Source: Diplosphaera chodatii
Lineage: Eukaryota > Chlorophyta > Trebouxiophyceae > Prasiolales > Stichococcaceae
Reading direction: 5' to 3'
Length of the DNA: 64,000 bases
Assembly (NCBI GenBank): GCA_032358165.1
Contig: JAALGY010000052.1
Span: 496,001-560,000, forward strand
Shown: positions 9,743 to 21,696 of the stretch, piece after piece
Numbering within the stretch: position 1 is the stretch's first letter
Layout: each line of letters opens with the position of its first letter
Program-made: the position numbers and the translations under genes
Notes under the pieces: generated by a model
Databases searched by the model: none
What the model saw: only the letters and a program-made list of their open reading frames with translations
Told to the model about the DNA's origin: nothing

Positions 9743-12700
9743 TCACTTCTTGCCGAAGAAAGACTTGAGGCTGCGCTGGTTTGGCGGCGGCGCTTTGCCC
9801 TGTGGCAAACGAGCAGCACGCACTGGTAAGCTTGACTAGCCGACGACGCGCTGTGTCGCCTCACGGGATTGCCCACAGCATGCACCGCCTGAGTATGTGC
9901 ATTTGGGCTCAAGCACACCTTGCCGGACTTCTTTGCGGCCCCGCCGCTGGCCTTGGCAGCACCGGAGCCCTTGGCGCCGCCGGAACCCTTGGCCGCACCC
10001 TGCAGTACCAGCAGCTGGAGTGTTGGCGCTGGCGCCTGCGCCACATGGCAGTGTACAGGGAGCGTGCTTGCACAGGACGGCGAACTGCCAGGCGCTGCCG
10101 ACAACAGACACCGCGCCCACGGCCTCGCTTGTTGCGTGGGCAGCCGATGGACTGAGGCACGCTGTCGCCTGCCGCAAGGGGTGGATCGATGCAGGGTGGA
10201 TCGGAGCTCTAAAGTCACACGCGCCTTCTGTGGGCCAGCGGGGCCGCTGAGGCCAGAGCCCTTTGCCGAGGAGGCCGCCCCGGCCGGGCTGCCACTCCTC
10301 GTCTTGGCGAGCTCCCTCCCCTCGGCTGGCGCCGCCGCCGCCGCCCCTGCCCCGCCAGGCCCCTCGGTCTCCATTGGCGCTTCGCCGCCGCTGCTCGGCA
10401 CAGCCGCTGCTGTGGAAGGCGGCTGCTGCCCCTCAGCCGGCAGCTCATCCTCCCACACCATCTCAGTGACCTGCGCCACAGCCGGCGACAAACCTTGTCG
10501 GCTTGTTGTGCACGCAATCAGCCGGCGCATCAGGGCCGGCGCTGCAGGGCTGCACAGCAGGCGCCGAAGCATGTTTGTCACTCAGCACACATGTTGGTGT
10601 GCCTGCTGGGGAGCGTGGCACTCATGCACTAATGCTCTCACCTCTTCTCCGTCGTCGTCGTAGTAGGTGCGCATGACCTTCCGCCGTTTAGCGGCCCCCC
10701 CTGAGCCATGAGTCGGGTATATGCTCACCATCTTGCATCGGCATCGCACATGTGACTTCCGTGCTTCCATCGGCTTCACATCCGCTGAATGCAGAGACAG
10801 GGATGGGGGCTGCAGAGCTGGCAGCTTGGAGCGGGCGCCCAGCAAGCCACCCCTTCGCACCTGTCTCGGCGCCAAGCTTGATGTGCCCGGGCGCTGCCTT
10901 TGCTGCTTTGCCTTTCGTTTTGCCTTTTGCAGCAGGCGCGGCCGCATCTGCTGCATCCGGGTCTGCCTCGGCAGCTGCTGCATCAGCATCTTGGGCTGCT
11001 GGCGCGGACTTCCGGCCCCGCTTGGCCGCTGGCGCCTGCAGCATTGAGCACATGGCCAGCTGTCAGGACGTGGTCACAAACCAGCACGAGAATGGAGGCG
11101 CCTGTTGCCCACTCAGTTATGGCTGCATCACCCGCCCAGCGAGGGGGTCCCACCTTGGGGGCCTTTGCCGCTGCCTTGCTGCCGGCCTTGCCATTGGCCG
11201 CCTGGGGCGCGGCCTCCGCCGCCTGACATCGCAGCGCAGTCAGAGTCAGCAAGCCGCACACCGTCCAAAAGCAGAAGCACTGGGGTCTGACCAAGGCGGC
11301 AGGCAGCTTAGTAGATGCCCTCAGTTGAAGTGCAACCGCTGTGTATGTGTATTTCCAACCTGTGCTGGTGATGGCGCCGCCTGGGCTGCTTCTTCCCCCT
11401 CATCACTGTCATCCTCGAGGTCTGCCACCACGCGCTTGCCCCGCGCTCGCCCTGTACCAAAATGCACAGCCCGCTCGGCGCCAAACTCACTGAAGCGCAC
11501 CGTTGATACGGTCGCTGTGTATGTCACGCATGGAGCATGTGTTTGCAAGTGTGATGTGATGATTACAGTCTCCCGGAACGCTGGAAGCTCATGCGGTGCG
11601 TGCCTCGGGGCGCGACCGCCACATCCTCGTCGCTGCTGCTGCTGCCGGCCTCATCCTGCACGACACACCGCCGTCAGCCCCGGCTGCTGCACAGCAGAGG
11701 TCACAGCGCTGCACATGCCAAGACCTCCTGACACCTCCGGGCGGCTGGCCATCGACTGTAGCCGTGTCGCGACCCAACACAGGCTGCTGCACACCACCGC
11801 AGCCGATTCAGTCGAGACCCTGGATCTGTGGAGCACCTGCTGCGCGGCCCGCAGCGCTGCGTCGGCGTCGCCGCCCACGGCTGCGGTCGCCTGTGCGGCT
11901 GGCGCCGCCGGCTGCTTCCGCTTCGGCGGCGCCTTGCTCCACATGCCCGCCATCTTGCTGCCTGGTGCCAGGGTGCCAGACTCCGGGTGGTCACACCCAG
12001 AGTGTCACGCCATGCATGGTTGGCAGTGGACAGGCTCACATCTTGATGGCCTGGGGACTCTGCAGTGTGTACACCGCTGTGCTGCTTTCAACCAAAATGA
12101 TGGAGCACCTGGCTTGGCAGCCTTGGCTGCTGGCTGCCTGCTGTTGCCCTGCGGCTTTGCGATGCCATTCGCCGCCGGCGCTGCTGCTGCTCCTGCTGCC
12201 CTCAACTCTGCGCCGCCCGGCTGCTGTGCTTTTGCTCCCCCCCGCTGCGCCAGGTCCGACTTGAGGGCCTCCAGCACTTCAGCGGGCCCCGGCTTCTTTG
12301 GCTTGGCTGCTGCCGGTGGCTCAGGCGGCGGTTTGGCTGCAGCTGCACGCCGAGGCCCCCGCGCTGGATCCCGCACCTGCATCCAAGTTACTTGTCTGTA
12401 TGGAGCCGTACGCCATATCTTGCAGCACACCCCTGCTCTTGCACCTTGCACCACTGTTTGAATCTCCATCGAGCTCAAAGACGCTCTAACTTCACATTTG
12501 TTGCCACAATGGGTGATCGTCTTTCAGGCTTGCAACTGGCGGCAAGAGCGCCACGCCAATTGCGGTCCTGCTGACTGGTGCCATGCAGCAGCCCCAAGGA
12601 TGGTGTTGAAAACAAGGGTTCGGTGCCTCACCGCGGCTTCACAGGCAACAGCTGACAGCGCAGCTCCCGGCACGCAGCCGCTGTCTGTTGCATCGCCGCC

Positions 12701-13731
12701 GTCGGCGCCGCCACTGCCTTTCAGCAACCGCGCAAACAGCGCCTCCATCTGCACCTGATCTGTGTTCCATAGCTCCGCTGTGTCCTACAGCAGTACGATG
12801 TATCACATCAGCCAATCGCCTGGTCGGTGATGCGGAGAGTTGGCACCTGCCCCGAGGTGTTCCCGCAGAGTATGAGGACAGCGTCCTATAGACAGGGCGT
12901 TGATGGCAACATGCACATTGCAGAGTCAGAAGAACAGCAGGTGCAACATGTACGGCATGGCTGGTCAGAGTGTTCCAGGTCGGTCGGGTCAAACCCGATT
13001 CAGCTCACAGCCATACAACCAATGCATTGACGCACCTTGGGCTGCGCTGGCTGCACGCTGTACACGTGCAGGCTGGTGACCTCGGCTAGCTCTGCTTTCC
13101 GGGCCTCAAGCCGCACTGCATCTACAAGCTGTGCTACATGCCGCCTGCCACTGCCGCCGCCAGCGTTCCCGCTGCCATCAACGGCACCACGGCCGCTGCA
13201 GCTGGCGTCTGCCACAGGCTTTGTCCAGCCAGACAGGAAGTAGGTGGCGGCGATCTTCCCACGGTGCGCGTCGGCAAATGCAAATAGCAGCTGCTTGGCG
13301 AGCGACGCTGAGATTGCGCAGTGCCTCGCCAGCCACTTGTACGTGACAACCTGCACAGAGAGAGCAGATCCGGTGTCACCTCGGCAGCGGTCTCCTTACC
13401 ACGCCTTATGTGGAGTGCCAGTCCTGTTCATCAATCAAGCAAGCCCGCGATGTGCATTTGTCACATTTGTAGCAAAGTGACCACTGCCGCACACTCATGC
13501 TATGTCACTTTGCTGCTGAATCAAATGTACTCTCGATTCAGCAGCGTATGCCTGGAGTGTGCTTTGAACGACTGCTTGACGTCCAGGCCAACAGCATGTT
13601 TCAAACTTGAACCGAGGTGCAGGTGTCTGGTTAAGCACAATATGTCGTTCAATCACCTGTAGTTGCTGCTCTATGATCTCCTTCAGCTGCTCTAGTATCT
13701 CGGCAGCGCTGTGCTGAGCACCAGATGGCAT
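9743..13731 (-). CDS. POLD3: DNA polymerase delta subunit 3 (Cdc27/p66 family)
   Basis: Accessory subunit that joins the catalytic core of replicative polymerase delta to the PCNA clamp in the nucleus. Thirteen exons were joined on the minus strand: 13731-13657, 13350-13036, 12754-12632, 12376-12109, 11961-11837, 11655-11580, 11514-11360, 11222-11154, 11035-10861, 10700-10642, 10470-10219, 9999-9919 and 9799-9743. They close in frame as 609 residues. The N-terminal domain (about 26-130) has the family hallmarks VVTYKWL, YFLSGW and TSLHVYSVQ. The middle is Ala/Lys/Pro-rich and disordered. Near the C-terminus, KRRKVMRTYYDDDGEE and VTEMVWEDE match the conserved region seen in animal and plant POLD3. 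The protein ends with a canonical PIP box, QRSLKSFF (599-606), then GKK. Identification is strong. Confidence 0.93.
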
Positions 13732-14178
13732 GCTGGTGACCGTTCCTGTGCAAAAGCTCAAGGTCAAACAGTCAGCGCATGATTTCAAGGCGCTGTCAGA
13801 GCGATGCTGACTGTTGTCCGAGCCGAATCGATTACGCGTCTAGTTGCAAGTGTGGTGTTAGGCGAGGCAACAGATGTCGGAGCTGGTGCATGCAGGGTTG
13901 CGAAGCATGCAGCATGCGCAATGTTACGATGCGTGAGTTGCCCTGCAGCTCGCCACATATATGCACAGTGCACTCTGTGCAGGGTCTTTCACCATACATC
14001 TTTTACCGGACTACAGCGTGGCAAGTGCTGAGGCCACCCGTTTCGCACATGCTGCGCCTTTGCCGCAGCAGCTGAACAACGACAACTCTTTGAGAGCGCA
14101 GCCTCAACTCAATACCCACTTCAGAGTCGCATAGAGGTATCATTGCCCCTCGCACATATCATCAGGAGGCACCTGTTG
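13732..14178. promoter_or_regulatory. Shared upstream region of divergent POLD3 and LYRM1-like genes
   Basis: 447 bases separate the two start codons, which point outward. The region must hold both transcription starts. No specific element was recognised. Confidence 0.4.
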
Positions 14179-15112
14179 ATGTCCAGCTCCTCTGCAGCCG
14201 CCCGTGCAACCAGCCTCTACCGCCAGATACTGCGTGCGGCCATACACTGGGCAGACGCAGAGGTGCCTCGCATATAGACACCGGGTCGATCCTGGCCGCT
14301 TGCAGGACCTTCGCGTGGATGTCATGGTAGGAGCAGGCGACTAGACTTATGGCCATGTGAACTGCTACTGGCTGTGCATGCACAGGAGAAGCGCTACATC
14401 CGCGCGGAGGCAGCGAAGCTGTTCCGCGCCAACCGCAGCGCAGCAGGCGCCGAGCAGGAGGCCGCCCTGAAGGAGGGCGAGACGCGACTGCACTACGCCG
14501 AGCACTGTGCGCATCCCACACCACACCTGGCAACACTCTTTCGCTGGCGACATGTGATGCTTACAGAGCAGGCAGCCCTGGGTAGCTGCGCACCCAGCGG
14601 TGCTCGGCAGGATCGCGTGCCGGCTGTTTGGCGCAGTGCATGTGGGATGCTGCACAACCTCGGTTCCTGTGTTGTGCAGACGGCATCCCGTACCCGCGGC
14701 TGCACCACACCAAGGTCCGCACCCGCTTCGCGCCCAAGATGGACTTTGACCACAGCGTGCCTCACACCAGGTGACCCCGGTCAACATCACGACACAGGCT
14801 GTGCGCTCACCTGCTTCCAAACACGGGCGCCATGCCGAGCCGCAGAAGTGCTTGCCGTTGCAGCCAGCACACATCTGCCGTTGTAGCCAGTGCTGCTCTA
14901 GTTGACCATGCACTGCCACATTGCAGGGACTCGAAAGCTGACTCGAAGCTTGCGCGGGCGGCAGAGCGGCTTGGTCGGGTGAGCCCATCTGGCAACCCCT
15001 TCTACTATGCCTCTTCCTACATCAACTGATGGACATACATCCTCCTCCTTGTCTGCAGCGGCAACGGCAGCGAGAGGAGGAGCGCATGCCCCAGGGAACA
15101 GAGACATCATGA
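14179..15112 (+). CDS. LYRM1: LYR-motif protein, LYRM1-like
   Basis: Small helical protein of the complex 1 LYR family; such proteins usually work in mitochondria, often with acyl carrier protein, in Fe-S cluster delivery or complex assembly. Exons 14179-14262, 14306-14326, 14386-14506, 14680-14770, 14927-14978 and 15059-15112 join in phase to 140 residues. The LYR motif (TSLYRQILRAA) is near residue 14. Next come a helix EKRYIRAEAAKLFR and the segment HYGIPYPRLHHTK, which matches the HYKIPYPRP segment typical of LYRM1 and not of other LYR proteins. The C-terminus is charged. Exon 2 is only 21 bases; it is kept because the phases require or allow it and the homologues have residues there. Exact LYRM1 orthology is likely; partner and function are inferred. 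Confidence 0.8.
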
Positions 15113-15351
15113 TGGTGCTGTTGGGCTGGCTACCGTGGGCAGTCGCGCGGTTGTCAGGACAGCAGCGCAGACATACGCCCTGCTGACTGCACGGATATGA
15201 TGCATAACAGGTTCTTCAGCAGCACATTAGAATTTGTAGGGACTACACTTGATCGTCAGGTGTAAAGAGCATTGGCTGGAGGACATGGAGTACATGACAT
15301 AATTACAGTACATTGGGTAGTGTCGAAACAAACGCCAGCACAGTGCTAATG

Positions 15352-17273
15352 TCACCCAAGTTGCTGTCTAGCCCCTGCTTCGTCGGCCATCTCCGGCAAA
15401 AGGTGCTGTCGCAGGCCGGCAGCGGCCAGCAGCAGCCGCCAGAAGCGCAGCCTGCCCGCCTGGCTGCCGGCGAGGCGCCGCCGCACCTCGGCCGCTGTGG
15501 CGGCCAGGGGCGCCGCCTCGCTCTGCGCACAGCCTGATGCACAGGGCAAAACCCTTGACATGGGTCAAGAGCATGTTGCACAGCAGACTTGCATGTCCAC
15601 AGGCGACGGTGCCGGCCATATCAGCAGCATGTCAAGGGCGCATGGCAGTGACCTGCGGTGATGAGCTGCTTGGCGTCTGCAGCACCCGCCAGCCAGTCCG
15701 GATGCAGCTCTGGGTGGGTGCCGCAAAGGACCGCCCGGCCCTCCCCGGCTCGCACCGCCAATGCTGCTACAGCACCATCGGCTGCGCCGCCCTGGTACCT
15801 GTGTGCGTGTGACGTCGAATGGTAAGATACAACCTCATCTCGTACAAGCTGTTCTGTCTGACATCATTGCATGTCTGCCATGAAGCCAAGCCAGCAACGT
15901 CACAGATTGAGTGCTGCTGATGCATGGAGAATGCCCTGCGATACGTGTGAACACCTTGCAAGCACTGTGATGTCGGTGCTACCAGGGCTGCTGGTGTCCT
16001 GTTCGGTCTGGAAGCTGCAGCCACCGTTGCAGTAGTCGCAGCACACATCCGACAGTGCTGTGCCGCCTGTGCACCAGTCACAGCGCAGTGCGGGGACAGC
16101 ACCACAACATTGGTTGCACGTCCCTGCAAACAATGTAATGTGCCGCTTCGCAGGAATGTGAATTATCTCTGGCACACACTCCACCTGCTGAGGTTGCCAG
16201 CGGATCGCACTCTGCTGTGCTCCGGCCGCCTGCCTCTGCCAGCCGCAGGAACCGCAGCTCGGCGGCAGCAGCGCCCGCTTCTGCACCGCAGCCCTCACAG
16301 TGTCTGAATGTCGCCTGTGCTGTCCGCCACATTCGGGACCCTTTAGGAAGAGAGCTCTGGGGATGCATGTCGCGACCCAATACCCGTGGAACGCCTTTGC
16401 CTGCAGGACACAGCGAGGTTGCCTCACAGCGACCGGCAGCCACGCACCTGATCTGTAGCTGAAGCCGGGCACCACCGAGCCGCGAGCAGTGCCGCCGAAG
16501 AACTGCAGCTCGCGGTCACCCACAACCTCCAGCCTGGCAACACACAAATATCAGACGCCTGGTGATCCGGCATGCATGGTTAATAGCGCGAGCACAACGC
16601 TCTCGGCACAACCGAGGCAACATTGTGCTGCCTTGCATCCGGTGTGTCGTGTCGAATGCACAGTTGCAATGCGCAGCTGATGGCATGGCACCTGGTCCCG
16701 GCCTCAAAATCCACACGTGCTGATGCGTAGTAGGCACCAGCGCACAGACCCAGGTACGCACCGCCGTCCACTCTGACAAACCCTGCGCTTGACATTTATT
16801 TTGCTGTCGTGACCTGCCGATCTATCCTGCAGATAATGTTCTGGATCGTTGCAGATGCAGGCTCTTGATCACTGAAAGGACTCGTAGGCGTGCACCGCTG
16901 ATGTGCTCGTTGCCGATGCCATTCAGGTCACGGCAGTAGGGCAGGTCTGCGCCACCTGGCATCACCAGCAGCAGGCATCGCCGCCGCCAGTGACCCGACA
17001 TCAACTCTGTGGTGCCGAGTGTTGCCACCTTCACATCATGGATGATGTTCGGCTCATGTTTTCTTGTGTCGTTGTCCAAGCACGCCGTCAGGTCCACATC
17101 ATGCTGCACATGCATGCGGAGCACGTGGCTCAATCCCGGTCAACTCATCTGACCTTCAGCGCCGGTCTGCCGGCCGGTCCCAGCTGCAGGGTGGACCGCA
17201 GCGCCTGCACGGCGCTCTGCACCGACCTGGCGCCGGCGCCCTTGCCGCTGTAGACCAGCACTTCCCTGCACAT
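15352..17273 (-). CDS. Stand-alone BPL_N-domain protein (class I amidotransferase-like)
   Basis: Matches the N-terminal domain of fungal biotin-protein ligase (BPL_N), but no ligase catalytic domain is present. Exons 17273-17154, 17103-16896, 16782-16692, 16533-16448, 16280-16185, 16123-15955, 15798-15653 and 15533-15352 join to 365 residues. Signatures are VLVYSGKGAGARSV at the start, CLLLVMPGGADLPYC, GGAYLGLCAGAYYAS (Cys123 at the nucleophile-elbow position of class I glutamine amidotransferase folds), GDRELQFFGG, CNGGCSF near the usual YYNGG, VLARYQ, LCGTHPELHP and the closing RLRFWRLLLAAAGL. The start of exon 2 is uncertain: the chosen acceptor adds about 25 residues compared with relatives. 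Residues 203-236 carry nine cysteines, which is odd for the family. Biochemical function of stand-alone members is unknown. Confidence 0.85.
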
Positions 17274-18024
17274 GCTGATCGCGGGCACCGTCCACGCAAC
17301 GCCACTGTGGTCACATGATCCACCCCAATGATATGGCAGGAGGTACCATGATAAGTGTCAGATCATCTCACAGCCTGAAAGCTGCTTGATGCTGTGCTGG
17401 TCCATTTGGGATCAACCACGGCAAGTCTTTGTGTCAGGTGCAACAGCGCATGCAGCAAAACACTTGCGTGGCCTAGTGTGGCCGCGACCGTGGCGCCTCA
17501 CAACGTCGACGGATATCTTGACGCAGCAAAGAGATCTTGATTACCATGGAGCATGATCTCAGCGGTGTAGCACGAGCATGTAGCCAGCGCGGCATTTGCA
17601 TTGCATGCTCAGGACCACCCTGCAGCATGATGTCAGCTTGCACACCTGCAGGTTGGTGCAGACAGACTCTGACATGTGCTTGCAGGGTCCACCTTGTGAA
17701 TGTGGGCCGTGATCAAACGTCGAACGCCCTTGCCGGGTATACTAAGCAATGCTGAACCTGCTTCTTGCATCACAACGAGCCTGTGGCAACATTGGCCAGT
17801 AAGTTGAACCTGTGCAGCCTGATCTGCACACGCTGCTGTATAGAAGCATAGCAGATATCACACGGTAGGCGCTGCTGATTTCACCTGGGGTGGTCCGCGG
17901 CAAGATGACATGCAGCGGTGCCGTCTCATGCGGCAAATGCCATGTGTTGCAACCGCCCGTTGAGGGGGCACATGGCGTAGCTCCCCAAGTGGACGACGTT
18001 TCAGGTTGTGCTGCAGGCCGTGGA
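17274..18024. promoter_or_regulatory. Shared upstream region of divergent BPL_N and PPIL1 genes
   Basis: About 750 bases between outward-pointing starts. No exon with homology and no specific element were recognised. A frame continuous with PPIL1 exon 1 extends back to 17890, but the homologues start close to the chosen ATG. Confidence 0.4.
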
Positions 18025-19082
18025 ATGGTAGGAGTGGGGGCGCCGCAGGTCGAAATCAAGACATCGGTGCGGCATGCTGCAGGCATGCTGCATGCTCCTG
18101 TTGTTGGCTGCGCACTGATCATGAGCTGACCACTGCCAGCTGCCTGCAGATCGGCACGTTGGTTGTGGAGCTGTACACAAATCACGCTCCAAAGGTGCGG
18201 CGCCAACAAGCGGCACCCTTGATATGCAGCTGCTGCTGCTGCATGGTTTGACCAGATGCCTGGTAACGTTCAACACCAGTGACAAGTGGTCACTTGTAGA
18301 CTTGTGCTGACATTGACCCACTACTTGAAGGCTGTGAAGAATTTCACGGAGCTCGCGAGCCGGGGCTACTACAATGACACCACCATTCACAGGATCATCC
18401 CAGGTGGGCTGCAGAGACACCCCTGCAGCAGGCGCACCTGGCGCAATCAGCAAGGGCATCCCACCAGGCCTCAAGGTGTACGGCTGCCGCTGCAGGGTTT
18501 ATGGTGCAGGCGGGCGATCCCACAGGCACAGGGCGGGGTGGGGAGTCAATGTGGGGAGGTGAGCTGCAGATCTCTGCAGAAGCCAGCGTTCTTTCACCAA
18601 TTGTTGGACATTCACGTGCATCTAGTGCACCGACAGCGTACGCCATATGTCCTGTGTGAACCACAGGGCTATCATACAGAGTCTGATCTGTGTCGCAGGC
18701 AAGTTCGAGGACGAGATACATCCAGGGCTGAAGCACACAGGGGCCGGCATCCTCTCCATGGTGCAGCTCCTGCTTGCTGCAGGGTCACCGCTGCAGGGCC
18801 TCTCTCTCGACTCATAATGCCATCGCATCACTCACGTTGGGCTCTGATCAAGTGCTGAAGTTGACACGTCTGGTGCACCTGCAGGCAAATGCAGGCCCCA
18901 ACACCAACGGCAGCCAGTTCTTCCTGACCCTGGCTCCCACGCCGTGGCTGGACGGGAAGCACACAATATTTGGGCGTGTCTACAGCGGTATGGAGACGCT
19001 GGAACGGCTAGGCAACATGCAGACGGATGCCACGGATCGACCGGTCAACCCGATCAAGATTTTAGCGGCACGGCCGCTGTGA
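18025..19082 (+). CDS. PPIL1: Peptidyl-prolyl cis-trans isomerase, PPIL1/CYP18-2 type
   Basis: Single-domain cyclophilin of the spliceosomal PPIL1 group; catalyses cis-trans isomerisation of proline bonds and, in animals and yeast-like models, sits in activated spliceosomes. Exons 18025-18066, 18150-18194, 18331-18403, 18496-18558, 18699-18760 and 18885-19082 join to 160 residues, close to the family's usual 165. Visible motifs are [24 protein letters not shown], the active-site strand [61 protein letters not shown] and HTIFGRV. The Trp for cyclosporin binding is present. No targeting signal or extra domain was seen. Start chosen because the following residues align with the short N-terminus of PPIL1. 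Confidence 0.93.
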
Positions 19083-19425
19083 CACTCAGGACGCATCGAT
19101 CTCGTCGCCGGAGAGTTGGCTGTCGACTGTATAGAAAACCTTTTAAAGGGCACATGGAATGCCATATCTTGGGCACAGATATTAGTTGATCAGCTGAGCA
19201 GCCACCTCATTTCCACAGGCAACACACACAATCCCCAGTCTCCGTCAAATCACCAACAGCAACCACACTTCTCGCTCACTCACTGACTCCACACTCAAAA
19301 CGCCATTCAGGCATACGGTCCTTCGGACATCAGCAACATCAGCCCTGGCACCGTAGCCCCTGGAATGCTGCCCATGCGCCGGCGGTGGCAGGAAGCAGGT
19401 GCAGGGGTGCTGCGCTGCAGGGCAC
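19083..19425. other. Intergenic between convergent PPIL1 and NF-YA genes
   Basis: 343 bases between two stop codons that face each other. It must hold both 3' untranslated regions and poly(A) sites. No gene or repeat was recognised. Confidence 0.5.
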
Positions 19426-19474
19426 TCACGCCCTTGCTGTCGACTGCCGCCGCTGCCGCCGCTCTGGCAGCGGC

Positions 19475-19515
<41 letters not shown>

Positions 19516-21338
19516 AACGGCCTCTGCTTGCGTCTGCGCTGCCATCTGCACTGCTGGCTGGCTGTCTGCAGCAGCGGCAGCAGCCGCGGTTGGCGCTGCG
19601 AGGCTAGCGGCAGCCTGGCTGGCTGCTTGCTGCTGCCCGCTGCTTCCCAGCGTGCCTGCATCGGTGCGTCCTGCTCGCTGAGCTAGGCCCATAGTCGCGG
19701 GCAGCGCGGCCTTTGGCGCCAGTTGTGGCAGTTTATGCACGCCCTCGGCTGCGGCTGCAGTGCCAGGTGCGGCCGGTGCAGCACCAGCAGCACCCTCGTT
19801 GTTACCACCCCCTGGCTCTGACCCTGGGCCATCATCCGTGCCCCCTGCACGTCCTGCCTCGCTGTTGCCATTGCTGGTTGCATCGCCGCCGCCTCCGCCG
19901 CCGCCGCCGCTGTCGTTGCCGGCTGCAGCGGCGGCGTCGGCTTTCTCCTTGGCAGACAGGAAGCGGCCGCCGCCGCCGCGCTGGCGCTTGCTGGCGTGCT
20001 TGTGCCGCGACTCGTGCAGGTACGGCTGCAGACACAGCCCTCACGAGTCGTCTAGGGAGGACAAGAGCCTTGGAAGCACAACGCATACCGAGGTGCCGCT
20101 GCCAAGCACGGCTGCCGCCTCCGTCGCCGTGTCAGGTGCATGCAAGGACGTCTGAACAAGTGACGACCAGGACGCTGGTCTGCCCTTGTCTTGACAGGCG
20201 TCGGACACGCTCTTAATGCAGCGTCGGTGCAGCAGCTCAAGCTCGCCTGGCGGGTGCGCAGCAGCTTGTTCTCGCGCTCCGCCTTGGCCCGCTGCTCGCG
20301 GCGCTTCATGATGCGCTCATACTGCCGCGCGTTCACATACACCTGCCGTGCACGACTGACAGATCGCCCATCAGATGGGCTGCTGGCGTGGCGCTCAGCC
20401 CAGCAGCTGGGCAGCCGAGAAACGCACGCTGCACATGGTGCAGAGCAGGCCGTCCAGTGATGTTGCGTAGCGTGCACACGTGCATGCGTCAAGAGACAGG
20501 CACCTTGTCCTCGTCATCGTGCAGCGGCATGACCGTCAGGGCGGCGACGTCGGGGGCTGGTGCGCCGCCGCCGGCATATGCTGCCACCAGCGCCGCGATG
20601 TCTGGCGGCTGCACAAAAGCAACCGGGGCGCCTGAGGACCGATGCTTGGCCCTGGAGATGCAGTCTGGACCGCATGCAGACCGTCGCGCGCGAGACTCAA
20701 CGCCATGTCTTTGCGGGTTGTCGCGATGCCGAGTCGAAGATGCCATCTGACACTGCTCACCAGCGCCGCCGGCTGGCACAGGTTGGCCAGATACTGCTGG
20801 AGGGCCTGCTGCTGCCCGTGCGCATCGGGAGGCCCCGTGGCACTGGGCGCCGCGGCGCCCGTCGCCCCACCCAGCGGCGCAGGGGCTGCGGCAGCTGCTG
20901 CCGCAGGATCGCTACGACCGTGTGCGCTGACGCTACTGTTGCCAGCGCCTGCTGTTTGCTCTGCACAGCAGAGCACTGACGTCAACAGTGAACGGTGCGC
21001 CGGGTACAACAGCGCAGCATGTGCCGTGGGTGTGTCTGCTTAGGGGCCCGGTCATGCTGAGCTTGCTGCAGAGAGTGGCACAGCAGCCTAATTCACGCCG
21101 CCACACTTGATGCAGGAATCCGTCCCAGCTCACCTGCTGCCTGCGCGGAGGCATGTGCTGGCTGCTGGGTGGCTTGCTGCTGCCCTGGAGCTGCCCGCGT
21201 GTACCAAGCGTGGCCCGCTGCGTGCTGCGCAAGCTGACGCAGCTGCTCAGCCGCGTCGTGCGTGTCTGCCAGCATGCGCGCTGCGTGACCGGCATCGAGT
21301 TCCCGAACAGCATCTGCAGGCTCGGTCCGGGATTGCAT
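19426..21338 (-). CDS. NFYA: CCAAT-binding transcription factor subunit A (NF-YA/HAP2)
   Basis: Sequence-specific subunit of the trimeric NF-Y complex that binds CCAAT boxes. Exons 21338-21134, 20960-20761, 20608-20504, 20342-20247 and 20025-19426 join to 401 residues. Exon 4 encodes the NF-YB/NF-YC association helix (VYVNARQYERIMKRREQRAK). Exon 5 begins with the DNA-binding block PYLHESRHKHASKRQRGGGG and RF. The intron that splits the two blocks uses a GC donor (CAG|GCGAGC at 20246); with it the linker TRQ-PYLHESRH has exactly the family length. Flanks are low-complexity: Ala/Gly/Gln-rich N-terminus, Gly-rich and Ala-rich C-terminus, and 12 consecutive Gln near residues 374-385. Three CCAAT boxes precede the gene. 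Identification is firm; the far C-terminal end could be altered by an unseen splice. Confidence 0.93.
19477..19512 (-). repeat. Pure CAG repeat encoding 12 Gln in NF-YA
   Basis: Twelve uninterrupted CAG codons on the minus strand (CTG on the plus strand). Perfect triplet tracts of this length are usually length-variable between strains. Confidence 0.9.
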
Positions 21339-21696
21339 CGCATCAGGTCACACGACGCATTGGATCCAGAGCATGCTCTATGTGATGGCCTTCGCCAGCT
21401 AGGATAGTTGTTGCATGCTCTCCCCTGCCTGACACACCCATTGGCAGACGACAAGCTTATTCTGCCTTCGTGCTGCACTGCCAGAAGACCACAGCCGATG
21501 ACTATATGCACGCCCTGAATGCAGATCAGGAAAGGCAAGTGAGCGCGTTGCTGGTGCGGTGGTGCAGTGGGATATTGTGCTGGGACCTCGGAGTGTTCAG
21601 CAAGATCCTCCCTTGTGATTGGTCCACCACTGGTGACCACTGTACGGGCTGACTCTGGTCAGCTGGGTTATCAAGCACTGATATGACCATGATCTA
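21339..21696 (-). promoter_or_regulatory. NF-YA upstream region with three CCAAT pentamers
   Basis: The 358 bases between the ELP1 stop and the NF-YA start carry CCAAT on the coding (minus) strand at 21363-21359, 21444-21440 and 21622-21618, i.e. 21, 102 and 280 bases before the ATG. This is the binding motif of the encoded protein's own complex, so autoregulation is possible. The nearest one may lie in the 5' untranslated region. A random strand of this length would be expected to hold about 0.3 copies. Confidence 0.45.

Noticed and set aside
10752..12461. Plus-strand open frame of 569 codons opposite POLD3
   Set aside because: It is Ala/Pro/Cys-rich with no domain, while the opposite strand carries conserved POLD3 exons with consistent splice phases. 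It is a shadow of GC-rich coding DNA.
19477..19512. Repeat array that might be a CRISPR or minisatellite
   Set aside because: It is a pure in-frame CAG tract inside the NF-YA coding region; no spacers.
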